Assembly (NCBI GenBank): GCA_036873135.1
Contig: JAPTYO010000005.1
Span: 8,906,166 to 8,970,165, forward strand
Direction: 5' to 3'
Source: Clarkia xantiana subsp. parviflora
Lineage: Eukaryota; Streptophyta; Magnoliopsida; Myrtales; Onagraceae
DNA length: 64,000 bases
A model generated the notes under the pieces. That model saw only the letters and a list, made by a program, of their open reading frames with translations, was not told the origin of the DNA and searched no databases. A program made the translations under genes and the position numbers. This document shows, piece after piece, positions 23,636 through 35,369 of the stretch (position 1 is its first letter; every line of letters starts with the position of its first letter).

Positions 23636-24331
23636 TTTTTATTATTTTTTTTTTCAATAAACAAACTTCCATTCAAAACAGCAAACCTATCCAGTGAAAA
23701 TCCCGATCAATCAAAAGTAACGAAAATAAAAAGGGCGGGTGTACGTCAATCAAATTAGAAACACACGATCTCATCCTAGCCTGGGTAGCAAGCAACCCAA
23801 TTAGCACAGTTATTTGCTTGTCGCGGCACGCTCAACCACCGAATCGAGCCTGAGGCAGCAGCATGTCTACAAACATTACTGACCTGCGTCGAAATCCTCC
23901 AGTTAAGTCGCGTAGCTTCACCAATGATATGTTGGATTGACTCCAAAGAATCGGACTCCAGGACGACTCTATCCCACTCGTGCCTTATTGCCAATTCGAG
24001 CCCCTTTTTGATAGCCTGCATCTCGAGCTCCAAGCTTCCAAGGGCCATGACAGTCTTGGCAAAGCCCCCAACTACGTCCCTAGTGTGTGTTTGGAAATCC
24101 TGCATCCCCCCCCCCCCCCCCCCCGATGTTATGCTGGTTTATCCACGATGCGTCGCAATTAATCTTGATGTAGTCGTGGAGGAGGGACCCACTTGGCAGA
24201 CCCGGGCGATTCCACATGTTCCGGCATACAGTAGAATGAATACCTGACATCCAGAATTTAGAGTGATCACACTGCGCGTCTTCCTTCACCTTGCAAGGAT
24301 CGGGATCTACGTGGTCGTGAAGAGCCCGACA
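23636..24331 (-). mobile_element. 5'-truncated LINE in the eL34 upstream region
   Basis: The insert is flanked by a perfect 13-bp target duplication, tcgttatccgctt (23623-23635 and 24332-24344). A T-rich run at 23636-23656 is the poly(A) tail of a minus-strand LINE copy. It codes for the RNase H end of ORF2 only. The length is about 696 bp. Confidence 0.92.
23776..24289 (-). pseudogene. LINE RNase H domain fragment
   Basis: The minus-strand reading gives YIKINCDASWI (24180), then a run of glycines from a 19-base C tract (24106-24124) where the frame is lost. It resumes with LGSLELEMQAIKKGLELAIR, VVLESDSLESIQHI and VPRQANNCANWVA. These match the RVT_3/RNase H domain at the end of plant LINE ORF2 (catalytic D, E and D visible). 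The wording is close to the LINE at 11772-14612. Confidence 0.85.
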
Positions 24332-24344
24332 TCGTTATCCGCTT

Positions 24345-24925
24345 GTTGGTCGGTCTAAATATAAATATAACTAATCTAAGCCAAATACATATAAGGTGAT
24401 CGAAATATAATATACATGCATGATTAAATACAAAATTACTAACTGATCTTTATTTAAATATGCACTTTCGTAGTTGAACTTTTGCTAACTTACACTTTAC
24501 TAGTTCAATCATTTTTTATGTTAACAATGAACAGAATATATTTTTCAAAATTACCGTAAACACCATAAAGTTCTAAAATAAACTCAATTTTTTATTAAAA
24601 ATAAATAAATCTTAAAATGATACATATTATAAAACTATATATATATATATATAAGTTAAATATATAAGTCGAAAGTTTAAAAAATAAATTCATTTATAAA
24701 ACTTTATTTTATAGAATTTTTACAGTATCTTAATAAAATTAATATTGGATTTTGGGTTAAACTTTTTTAAATATATTTATTAACATGCATATTTAAAATT
24801 ATAATTTTATATAAAATATTATATCATTATAATAAACAGTTAGTGTATTTTAGCATTTTTTAAAGTTCGTCCAACGTAACGAAAAGATGGACTGGACTAA
24901 CTTTTTGCACAATACAGAAAGTTTA
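24345..24925. other. AT-rich intergenic stretch
   Basis: No gene or structured repeat is seen; very AT-rich with a short (ta)n at 24637-24652. Confidence 0.55.
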
Positions 24926-25401
24926 TGTCATGCCACCAAGTCTGGAAACTGTCATCATTAGTTCAAACTAGTCTTATTGAGCCCGTTGTCCTCACCTGAA
25001 TTTATAAAATAGGAATTCCTGTTGAAATTGAGGAGTTCCATCTCTAGTGTATATAGAATTCATATCACTTATTTCTGTCCGTCGTGGTACATAAAAACTT
25101 TGCGCTCGGTAGGTGAATAGAACTCTATAGGTCGAATACTTAATTCCAACTATTATCTTCAGTGGCTCGGCCTTTTCTCTGCAAGCTCAATCACGGTCTT
25201 GGGTCGGCTCTGATATCATTTTGTTACGATCCAAGCCTGAAGAGTGTCTTCACCAGACCAACCTAGTCTGACTAACTTGTTGTCCTCATTTGAGCCTAGA
25301 AAATGAGGAATTCATGTTGAACTTTAGTAGTAATTCTCTGGCTTATACAAACTTCATATCACTTATTTGTATCGAATGTGGTACAAATCATGGGTATTAC
25401 A
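24926..25401 (-). mobile_element. TRIM element, 476 bp
   Basis: On the minus strand the 5' LTR is 25222-25401 (TGTAATACC...CGTAACA). Three bases after it comes TGATATCAGAGC (25207-25218), one change from the initiator tRNA-Met primer site. The 3' LTR (24926 to about 25105) is a diverged copy, sharing ttcatatcacttattt, gaggaattcatgttgaa-like and gttgtcctca phrases. Flanks gttta (24921-24925) and gttca (25402-25406) fit a decayed 5-bp target duplication. It has no coding capacity. Confidence 0.8.
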
Positions 25402-25633
25402 GTTCACACAAAAAAAATGCTATAAAAAAATTGACTATTAATATTCACATTCAAGTGAATTTTAGCTAGCAATTTTGTAATTAACCCTATAATATAACTA
25501 TGTTTGATTAAATCAAATGATGACATGTAATAACAGTAATTATAAGATGTAAAATAAAAAATAAAGTTGGTATGCTTAGTTTTTTGATATATTCGGCTAC
25601 ATGACATATTCAGTAGTTTTGAAATTTAGTACG

Positions 25634-26395
25634 TGTTGGGATCAAGTTGACGTGGCCCAGGTTTCAGGAGATGGACTTCGAGGCGTCGCCTTGATTAACT
25701 CTCTTAGGTTTCTATCTTGGCCTTACAAGGCTCTCAGTTTCCTTTTTGGAGCGTTGAAGGCGTTAACCTGAAACGGGGCTGTGATCTTCCCCTGATTCCA
25801 CGCAGAATTTTAAGTCAGTGAGGGAATATGAAAGTAATATTGTAAGAAGTATATTGAATGTATGTAAAAACACATGAGTATTTATAGGCACAGACTTATA
25901 CCGACTTTAAGTGGTGGCAGCTATGCTCTGATTGGCTGTACAGTGGCGGTGGCCGTCTTTCTCTGTTTGGTTTATGGGGACGGTGGTGTGTCAGTAGGCG
26001 ACAAGCAGGTATCCACCTCATCATTCCTTTATGTCGAAGATTCATCTAACTAGGTGATAAGTAGGTTGCCACCTCAGCTTTACCTTGAGATGAGGGTTTC
26101 TTTGAATCAGAAGGCGGCAAACAGGTTGCTAGCTGGTACCTCTTCCTTAAAGGGAAGGGTTTCTTCTTATGGTTTGGTCGTCGACTCGCTTTGTATCCGG
26201 GAAAGGATTTTTATAGAGAGTTGACAACTCTTCTGATATCGTTGGCTTTAGTATTGTCGCCTTAAGGAAGATTTGTCGATACTTTTCATTTGTTCCTCTT
26301 ATGCGAAATTAAATGGGTGTCGACTTTATGCTTAAATGTCCCGACTTTGAATGTCTCGACCCGTTCAAGGTTATCTCGAGTCCATACGAAATTCA
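25634..26395 (-). repeat. gypsy 3' LTR (minus strand)
   Basis: The LTR ends ...GATCCCAACA on the minus strand at 25634. A TATA box reading TATAAATA on that strand is near 25885. The start is placed near 26395 (TGAATTTCG), directly after the RNase H reading ends; this border is uncertain. Three copies of a ggcgacaagcaggttgccacct-like motif recur about every 57 bp from 25998. Confidence 0.6.
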
Positions 26396-26400
26396 ATTAA

Positions 26401-27624
26401 TTATACCACCCATTTCACCATTCGTCCCGAGATGTCGGGTTTGTGCAGGAGCTGCTTCAGAGGTTGGTTGGTAAGAACTGTGATTTCGTGAGCGTGAAAA
26501 TAAGGTCGTAACTTCCTCGCTGCTATCAATAGCGCATACAAGTACTTCTCGATTTCCATGTGGTTTGCTTCGGCAACGCCAAAGAGCTTACTAACATAGT
26601 AACCGAAATTTGAACTCACACTGCCGAGCTCACACTTAAATAAAGGAATAAGGGATCTCCTGGCAATGGTTTTGCCTAGGCAGGGAGTGAATGGAGGTGC
26701 TTCTTCAATTGTTTAAAAGCCTATTCACACTATGGCGTCCATTCAAACTTCTTGTTTGCCCTCAATACCTTGAAAAAGGGGAGAGACTAGTCACCTGATC
26801 GTGTCAGAAATCTTCCTAACGACACTAGTCTTTCGTTGAGGCTTTGGACCTCCCTATGACAAGTAGGTGACGACATCTCCTCAATGGCGGAAACCTTTTT
26901 TGGATTGGCTTAAATTCCTCTTTGGCTAACCATCAACCCCAGGAATTTTCCTGACTGGACACCGAATGCACACTTGGTTGGGTTTAAACGTACTTGGTGG
27001 CGTCGCATGTAAGCAAACGCTTCTTCCAAATCTTGAGCATGATCTTGACCTCTCTTAGTCTTGACCAGCATGTTGTCGACATATGCCTTCATATTTCTTC
27101 CTAACATGGATTTGAAAAGCTTGTTGACCATCCTTTGATAGGTGGCCCCTGCATTTATTAACCCAAAGGGCATGACCTTATAGTGATAAATGTCACTGTC
27201 GACATAGAAAACGGTATGAGCCTCATCGTTGGGACGCATTTGTATTTAATTATATCCAGAGTAAGCATCCATGAAACTCAGAAACTTGTGTCCTGATGTG
27301 GCGTCAACGATCTGGTTGATTCTTGGTAGTGGATAGGAATCTTTGGGGCATACTTTGTTGAGATCTAAAAAATCTACACACATCCTCCATTTTCCATTGG
27401 ATTTTCTTACCAAGACGGGGTTAGTGACCCAGGTTTGAAATCGTATTTCCTTGAAAAACCGGTGTCGACCAACTTGCCCACTTCCTGGCGTAATGCCACC
27501 TTCTTTTCAGCTCCATGGATCTCCTCCTTTGAGCAATAGGCTTTACAACTGGGTCTATCCTCAGCTCGTGGGAGATGATGTTGGGATTTATCCCAGACAT
27601 GTCACTGGGCTTCCAAGCAAACAT
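26401..27624 (-). pseudogene. gypsy reverse transcriptase and RNase H, broken
   Basis: 27624-27421 gives the RT start (MFAWKPSDMSGINPNIISHE). 27420-27240 carries NGKWRMCVDFLDLNKVCPKD and FLSFMDAYSGYN, followed by a stop. 27239-26910 has HYKVMPFGLINAGATYQRMV and AYVDNMLVK, where active enzymes have YVDD; the second aspartate is lost. 26619-26401 is the start of RNase H (YVSKLFGVAEANHMEIEKY, then KLRPYFHAHEITVLTNQPL and SGRMVKW). The RNase H then ends at the LTR without its C-terminal half. Confidence 0.9.
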
Positions 27625-27690
27625 TCCTTATATTCTTTAAGGAGATAAATTACCCTTTCTGCCAGTTCTGGAGGTAAAGCAGATCCGATT

Positions 27691-28763
27691 TTAACCTTTT
27701 TTGTCGTCACCATCGATGGCGACTTCTACTAGTTCCTCCACTGGAGTTGGTCGTCCATCTTCATCTCGAGGGTCCTCATCCGTGACGATGGATAGAGTTT
27801 CTTTTTTATTGCGTCTTTGGAGGAGGTTGACATAGCATTGTCGAGATGCTTTTTGGTTGCCCCATACCTCCCCCATTCCATGATGAGTACAAAATATCAT
27901 AACTTGATGGGTCGTGGAGGAAACGATATAATTGGAATTGAGAGTCGTTCTTCCCAATATGGTGTTGTAGGCGTTTATCTGATCGACGACTACGAAACAC
28001 ACTTCTAAACACAAGGCTTTCCAACCTTGTCCTAGGATTACGGGGAGCCGGATCGCTCCTAGGGGGTAAGTCGTTCTCCCTGGAAATACTACTAAGAGGG
28101 AATCCATTTCCTGGAGGTCTTTTTTCTGATACCTCATTGCAGCGACGACCCCGAAGGTAATTACATCAGTCGAACTCCCCTCGTCGACAAGTACTCTTTT
28201 TACCTTGAAATCATCTATACGAGTCGTGACTACCAAGGTGTCTTCATGGGGTTGTGTCGCCTTGCCTAAGTCATTTGTAGAGAATGTGACTGCCATTGGC
28301 TCTAACTCCATAGGCCTCTTATGAGTGCCTGGCGAGGAGGTGTCTTGGGTTGCGTAAATGTCTCGAGTAGCGGTTGATTCTCCTCCCGCCGCAAATCCTC
28401 CTGATAGAACATTGATGCCATTTTCCGGAGGGGTCCTCCATATTCTTTGTTCGTGAGAACGGTGGCGGTTTTTACGTTGAATTTCCTCTTTGCTTGGGCA
28501 ACCGTTGGCAGTTGAATTTCATTCAAGACGCCATTGATGTGCGCACCAGTTAGAGCATATATCACGCATTCCATTGCCTCTTGCTCCGAGTCAGGGACGC
28601 TTTCATATGGCCTTACTCGAAAACATGTGAGATTAGTGTTAAGTCTGTCTACCATCAACTTACATGCTGCGACGATGATGCTGATATCGTCCCATGGAGT
28701 CACCTCATGTTTACCCGGCTCTAAAGTGGAAGGATAATTTAAGAGCACCCTTAGGTAGCGCAC
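27691..28763 (-). pseudogene. gypsy aspartic protease and upstream polyprotein
   Basis: 28311-27691 holds the protease: PHEDTLVVTTRIDDFKVKRV, then LVDEGSSTDVI, where DEGSS stands in place of the usual DxGSS/DSGSS active-site motif, and later YNTILGRTTLN. The part before it, 28763-28302, is the gag-protease linker. It overlaps the protease frame by ten bases, showing a frameshift. Retroelement proteases cut the polyprotein; this one may have kept its catalytic Asp but lies in a broken reading frame. Confidence 0.8.
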
Positions 28764-29219
28764 TCAACGGCCGAACATTGATGTTTGGTCGTTAAGTGCG
28801 CTACCTAAGGTCCATTCCTTCATGTGGAAGCTTACTGCCAACCCCCTAGCTGTTAATTTGAATCTTACACGGAGCGAAATTGGTGTCGGTGTTGGTTTCC
28901 TTTTTTGCGGCGTCGACGAATCTACAACTCGTATGCTATTTAGTTGCCCATAGACTAAGTTTGTCTGGTTCGCTGCCCGATCAATCCGAGCTGAATTTGT
29001 GGATGCGAGCAATGTTTCAGAATGGGTGGCAAGTCTCAAGCATACCCCTTGTTTGGGCAAATAAGAGATGTCTAAGAGATGGTCGCGCATCGGCACGACG
29101 TGTTGGTATATTTGGAAGGAAAGGTGTCGAGCATTACCCCAAGACAAGCAAATCGCTGCTTTAACTAGATAGTGATCCAGAGTAGGAAGATGTCTAATAT
29201 AAGTAATTGAGTTTTGCAT
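28764..29219 (-). CDS. unrecognised ORF at the 5' edge of the gypsy remnant
   Basis: A 151-codon open frame on the minus strand. It runs up to a near-perfect palindrome at 28749-28810 that separates it from the gypsy polyprotein. No domain is recognisable, and nothing shows it is a gene. It may be a displaced piece of the same element. Confidence 0.25.
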   Translation of the reverse strand: MQNSITYIRHLPTLDHYLVKAAICLSWGNARHLSFQIYQHVVPMRDHLLDISYLPKQGVCLRLATHSETLLASTNSARIDRAANQTNLVYGQLNSIRVVDSSTPQKRKPTPTPISLRVRFKLTARGLAVSFHMKEWTLGSALNDQTSMFGR

Positions 29220-29220
29220 C

Positions 29221-30734
29221 CCCGCCCTCTCTTTTACCTTTATGGTTTTGCACTACTTAATTTTTTAGAAGAAACAATTTGTAATAAATACTTTACTTCT
29301 TTAAATCACGTTTGAATTTATTTTATTAAAAAATTATATATTAATTATATTGACTAAAAAATATAACTTTTTTATTAACTTTCTTATTATTATTGCATTA
29401 TGTATTTTATTTTTAGAATATTTTGTATTTTTTAATGTTTATTTTTTTATTCATTTCATTTATCTTTTCCTATTTTTTTTTATGATTTTAAATTTATAAA
29501 TTAATCAAATAATTTTAAATATTAATTTATTTTCTTAAATATCTATCTATTTAATTTTATATATTTTATCATAGTTAATTATTTAAACAACTTGTTTTTT
29601 TTTCTTTATGTATTTTAATACATATATATATATTTTTTTTATGATAAAAGTTTACGAATTCACTTTTAATTATGTATTGGTTAAAAATTATTTTAACTAC
29701 AATATATGAATTCAAAAAATTTAGCTTTTTATATATAGTATCCTATGCTTTCATTTTAGTTTTTTGATTCCCACATAATAGTGCAATTTATAAAAGAATT
29801 TGTTTGGAGTCACAAAACTTACATTTTTCTATAGTTAGTGTGGAATGTTTAATTTTACAAATTTTATAAATGAAACGTTTTTTTTTTTTTTTTAAATGAA
29901 TGAGAAGTTTTGGCTTCAATCTAGAGCTACATTTGATTTTTATTACAATTATATTTATTGATTTTTATATTCACTATAACATATATATATATATATATAC
30001 TTATCAAAATCCAAATATTATTTTAATATTGATATAATAGAACAAAAAAAGTATAAGTAAATTTTATTTTATCTTTAGTTTTTAATAGATAGATAAATAT
30101 TGTTATGTAACATACTAAAGAATTATAACCACTTTCAATATTGGAATTAGAGTTTTGGAAAAATTTATAATGTCCACGTATATATATATATATATTATTT
30201 ATCCAAATTAAATATTATTTTAATGTTAATATAATACAACAAAAATAAACAAATGTAGTTCCTATTTTAATTTTGTAGTAAATTATTAATTAATATTGTT
30301 ATGTATATATATATATATATATTACATTTTTTTTATTTAAAATAAACAAATGTAATTACTTTCAATATTGGAATTAGAGTTTTGGAAAAATTTATAATGT
30401 CCACGTATATATATATATATTATTTATCCAAATTAAATATTATTTTAATGTTAATATAATACAACAAAAATAAACAAATGTAATTCCTATTTTAATTTTG
30501 TAGTAAATTATTAATTAATATTGTTATGTAACTTACTGAAGAAATCGTAACCACTTTCAAAATTGAAAGTAGAGTTTTGAACAATTTTAAGGTGTTCACA
30601 TATTATTAAAAAAGATGATGTCACAAGATAATTTGTAACACCTGATCTAGATTGACCAATGAAATGGAGTAAAAATAAATAAATTTTCTTACTTATCAAC
30701 ATATTACGCATCATATCCAAATTATTATATTACT
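29221..30734. repeat. AT-rich region with ~225-bp tandem duplications
   Basis: The phrase ggaattagagttttggaaaa...tgtccacgtatatata...acaacaaaaataaacaaatg occurs at about 30145-30300 and again at 30370-30530. Related, shorter versions lie at 29980-30140, 30535-30600 and 31195-31300. Several (ta)n runs are included. No gene is visible. Confidence 0.7.
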
Positions 30735-30735
30735 A

Positions 30736-30762
30736 GGTAGTTCACCCGCGCGTTGCGTTGTA
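30736..30762 (-). mobile_element. Helitron-like 3' terminus (minus strand)
   Basis: Read on the minus strand, a GC-rich tract (gcaacgcgcgggtgaac) is followed by CTAG and T, matching the other Helitron ends in the window. The hairpin is imperfect. The other end of this element was not located; the DNA to 31449 is AT-rich without other features. Confidence 0.4.
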
Positions 30763-31775
30763 AGTGATTTGTTCATAAAATTATTGAGACATTACGAATA
30801 TTCAAAATTTATTTTAATAATTAATTTTGTTGATCTATGATATTTTAAATGGTTTATTCAAGGCAAATACAACAATAATAGACACATTTAAGTGTATATA
30901 TAATAATTTAACTTATATAATTATCTCTTAATAGAACATCATACACAATATGTTTGAACCGAGTTTCTATTTGTTAGTTAATAGCTTATGATATTATGAT
31001 TTTTCGGGTATACCCATTCAAATTATCAATCAAAATATTAAAAGTAACGAATTTTTTCTAAAAGTGAATGTGAAGTTTTGACTTAAACCTAGAGTTCCGT
31101 TGGAAGTTTTATTATAAATAGATTTTTATTTATTTAGTTTTTGGTGAAATATTTATATTTATTTTCACTACTAATATTTATATTTAATATTAGTATTTTT
31201 TGCAAATCCAAATATTATTTAGTATTAATATAATAAAAAAAAATATTATTTTAGTTTAGTTTAGTTTTTTAGTAGATTATTAATTAGTATTGTTACGTAA
31301 CTTTCAACCTACTCTCTTTAACTACTATTCTCTTTAGCTACTATGAATAATAAAGTGAATAAAAGAAAAGCCATCAATTGCATTTAGGAAAATATATTTA
31401 TACTCCCTTTGAAAGCATTTATTTACCATTAAAAATTGAGAATTCTTAATCTATCTATATATTATATAATTTGGGTACATATATTAGTTAGGCTTCTAAT
31501 ATTTTGCCACATAGGCTATTCAATTTTCTATTGGTGCGTGATATTCACGCCACCCTCCACTCTCTCCTATGCTAACCGTCTCCTTCGCTCGGTCGTTTCA
31601 GATCAGAACCAATCTGTTACAACACGTTAAAGGCTCATTCATACGTTACCGTTACATTCCAATTCCACAGCAAATCAGATACCATCAGTTACGCTTCCAA
31701 TATATTATTATATCAACCAGTAGATTATCCACTTTCAGATGGAATCGACAATCCAATTCCAGAGTAAGGTTGCAT

Positions 31776-31849
31776 CTCTTAGCTGGAGTTATTCATGGCA
31801 GGAACATTTGGGCAGATGATCTCACTGCATCTCTTGATACCCTACAGTC
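31776..31849 (+). pseudogene. captured fragment of methionine synthase (MetE)
   Basis: The frame within 31569-32009 reads LLAGVIHGRNIWADDLTASL followed by DTLQS. This closely resembles the segment LLAGVVDGRNIWA-D--ASL-TLQ of plant cobalamin-independent methionine synthase. Homology stops on both sides: before it, and after DTLQS, where an acidic EEEDEAAAAAE stretch of unknown origin begins. With only about 25 codons it cannot be functional. It fits the gene-fragment capture known for Helitrons. Confidence 0.65.
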
Positions 31850-33976
31850 TGAGGAAGAAGACGAAGCCGCAGCTGCTGCGGAGATAATTCGAGAAAGCAA
31901 CTTGAGCCTTGGTAGTACTGTCAGTTATTTTGGTCTCTTTCTTCTATCTACTACATGTTGCTCTGCTGCAATCTTTCCCAGTTTTGGAAGATTCCGAGTC
32001 TCAAAATGAATATTTTGAATCGATAATGAGCTCCACGCACGAAGAGGAATGTATGGTTCAGAGGAAAAGGGAGAAATATAGAGAAAATGAGGTTTTTAAG
32101 TTTTTAACTGCTTGCGATTTCAACATGAATATCTTATTATGATTCCACATGAATCTCATTCCGATTCCACATGTTTGAATTCTTTATTGATATCTAACAC
32201 CTTATGGGAGGTTTTGTTGATGTAAGATTGAACACATGTCTCTAGAATCACAATGGATCGAATAATTAATTTACCTTACTGTTTCCTATCAAATGGAGAC
32301 TACACATACCTCTGTTAATAGAGCTAACATCGTCTGCCCCCGTTAAATCAAATATACTGTTAAATTGTTTGATCTTTAGATTTATATTGTTTGGTCACCT
32401 AAAACTAATGGTTATTTCGTAAATTATTATGATGTAGGTTAATAATGATAGCATAGAAGCTTCATATGATTGATATCCTAAGCTGAAAAGCAATGTAAAT
32501 AGAACTCTTAACCATATTTGTATCCATGTTAACACTTTATACTCTTTATTAGTAAGAGCTATTGGGTGTACATATAGTCTATACAGAGTTTGATCGATTT
32601 TTTATGGATCATTTTATTAATCCTTATGCTAATTTGGTTGATTTTAAACTGCAATAAAAAAGAAATTTTACACATGCCAGAAAACCATAATTGCAATTTA
32701 GACTGTAATATTCTGGTGATGTCGTGTTATAATTGCAGTTACGGCTACTCTAGAATATTTTTTTTATAATTTATTAGAATATTATCTAAATAATATTTGA
32801 TTTCAGTTTATACATAACAATAGGAATACATTAAATCTAGAGCAATGACAGGGGTTCCGAAACCCAACCTCCAATTATAGTCACAGTGGCATGTGGTGTA
32901 GATTTGAACAAATTTTGGGGCAAACTTAATTCCTGAGATTAGCGGGGGTTTGGATTCAGAACCGAATCATTTCTTCTAAATCTAACATGATCACACAAGA
33001 ATTAGTATTCAATAAATTTCTGCCAAGTCAGATTTGCAAACTTTCTATTGGCATGTAAGCTTCGCTCCCTTAACCAACACGTCTCCAATTTTCTTCATAT
33101 CGCTCGCTCGCTCACTCACTCTCTCTTATTGGCTATTGCTTTGTTTTAATTCGCTTTGTAATTTGTTTCCTAATAGTCTTTTAGAGCCCGTAATTTTTTT
33201 TGTTTATCTTTGCAGATCATACTTGAGATATGACAATTAACGACAAATGAAAATTTTGTCGGTAATAATAGCGTCGCTAAATGTCATATGTACCGAAAAA
33301 AATAAATTATAGTCCCGTTACTTAGTACAGTCATTTTGCCAATATTTATTGACAATATAGTTAATTGAGTTGAGTTATTGGTGGAGCATTTAAGAGATTG
33401 TTGTTGTAGAGTTTTGATTTAAAATGACATATATGATCTTTCATACCTGTTTGATTAGAGATGTTGAAATGTAAATAAAATAGATAGTACTTTTTAGGTA
33501 ATGTATTGGCATTGAGTTGAGTTGGAAGATAGAAATCAGTTTGATCATAGTTGTAATTTTGTCACTTTACACTGTTGTCGTCGTTACAACATCTGAAATA
33601 ATTAAAGGTATTTCCTTGAGATATAATCGTCATCGCTGGTGTTTATCGGTAATGATTGAATGAAATTAGAGAAGATGTGAAGCTGGTGTTTAATTTTACA
33701 TAACATTTTTTTTGAAAAAAAAAATCATTAGTTGTTTATCATCAATACAATTTAAGATTTTTGGTTATGTTTTAAAATAAAATTTGTTTGTATTACTACT
33801 GTCAATAAATTGCATAATAATTATAATTAATATAAAAAAGGTTATTTCATTATCTTACATTTATAACACTTTGACAATTATGAATAACATAAAAATAAAA
33901 AAGATTAATTATCTCATTTTATCTGGCACAACAAAATTCTATTTATTTTTAAATTATTTCACTATTGTCTCTATAC

Positions 33977-34645
33977 CAATGTTGTCAATTGTAAAAGGCG
34001 ATGTGAGGCGACAAGGCCAAATATCGCCTCAAATTTGAGGCGACAACGAGGCGCTAGCCTCATTAAAAAAGGCGAGCATCCTTAAAATAATTATAATATA
34101 TATACTAAACTATGTATAATACTCAAGAAAAAGAAGTCAAAATTATCTTTATATTTGTTTGTTTTTTATTCTAATCTTTACTCAATCTTTTAACTCTAAA
34201 AATTAATAATTTAGGCCTCAAAATAGATGAAAGAATAAGTTTGAGCACTATTTAAATCATTTTTATAAACCTAGGGACCTTTATATAATTTTTCAAAAGT
34301 TTTAAGTGAAAAACCCTAGCTAGCTTTTTAACCCCGCCTCCCCTCCCCTCCTCTGTCGCTTTCAAACCTCCGTCTCTCCCCTCCTTATTCTGAAAAGCTT
34401 CTTCTTCCATGTCTGCCTCAGCTCTGGTCTGCAAACTCCGGTAAGTTTTATGCTTTTCTCCCCTTACAAACTCTATCTCGCCTCCGCCTCTGCGCCTCAT
34501 CGCCTAAGGGAAAAGGCGGGCGCCTCAGCTCTGAAGCGAGCGCTTCATAGAAGGTAGCCGCCCCAGACATGCTTAGGGCGGGGTGGTCAGATTTCGCCTC
34601 AGGCGAGCGCCTCAGGCGCCGAGGCGCTCGCCTTTGACAACACTA
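33977..34645. mobile_element. hAT-type element (TGTTGTCAA ends) inside Helitron A
   Basis: Ends are CAATGTTGTCAA on the left and TTGACAACACTA on the right. A perfect 8-bp duplication, ctctatac, lies at 33969-33976 and 34646-34653. Subterminal repeats of ggcgag/gcctcaggcg are abundant, especially at 34480-34635. No transposase. It inserted after the Helitron was in place. Confidence 0.88.
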
Positions 34646-35369
34646 CTCTATACTAATGAATACATCAACAACGACAAATAACAATACATCATACAAACTA
34701 ATATGTAACATAATTTCAAAACAAATTATTATAAAAAATATTCAACCCTGCGCGATGCGCGGGGCAAATGTCTAGTACATTACCATTGTTTCATAAAAAA
34801 AATACAAATTAAAAATACATTCATTGTTTTATACAAGAAATCCAAATTAAAACATGAAGTATACTAAGAAGATTAGGTTTATCATATTGTCAAACTGATT
34901 TATGAATGAATATTAAATATGAATTAACAATAATATATTTATTTAGGGTTATGATAGAAAGAATGATCAAGAATGAATGAATGGTCAAGATAATAAGAAT
35001 GAACGGTCATACCTTTTTGCTGTCTTCAACATCTCATAGCACAATGATTGAGTAAGAAAATTGTATAATAAATTGACAAAAGTTTTGAAAATTTATAACT
35101 TCGTTCTTCGTCATTTATATATATATATATATAAATATAAAAGGGTTAAAGGGTCTTCTAGTGTCATATGTTCAACCACTGTTGGCTTTTGGTGGCATAA
35201 ATTTTTTTTGGTAGGCTTTGGTGCCATATGTTTGGGAAGTTGTATGTTATTTTTTGTTTTCGTTAGTCAACAGTTAGTTTGACCGTTAAATAATTTTATT
35301 TTGTTTAATCTAGTCCTCAAATTTATAATCATAAGATTTAATTTTTACAATTTAGTCCTTAATATTTGC

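Larger units (their letters stand above)
25634..29220 (-). mobile_element. decayed Ty3/gypsy element lacking integrase
   Basis: Read on the minus strand: a segment of unclear origin (29219-28764), a gag/protease junction (28763-28302), protease (28311-27691), RT (27624-26910), RNase H start (26619-26401), then the 3' LTR. Integrase and the rest of RNase H are missing between 26400 and the LTR. No 5' LTR was found; the element stops where AT-rich DNA begins near 29221. Multiple frameshifts and mutated catalytic residues show it is dead. Confidence 0.85.
31454..34775 (+). mobile_element. putative Helitron A with captured MetE fragment
   Basis: The start A|TCTATATATTATATAATT is at 31454 (or 4 bp earlier). 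The end is a hairpin (ccctgcgcgatgcgcgggg) followed by caaatgtCTAG (34772-34775) and T. The same 3' wording occurs in Helitrons B and C. No Rep/helicase gene is present, so it is non-autonomous. It carries a MetE-like fragment and a nested hAT element (33977-34645). Confidence 0.7.
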
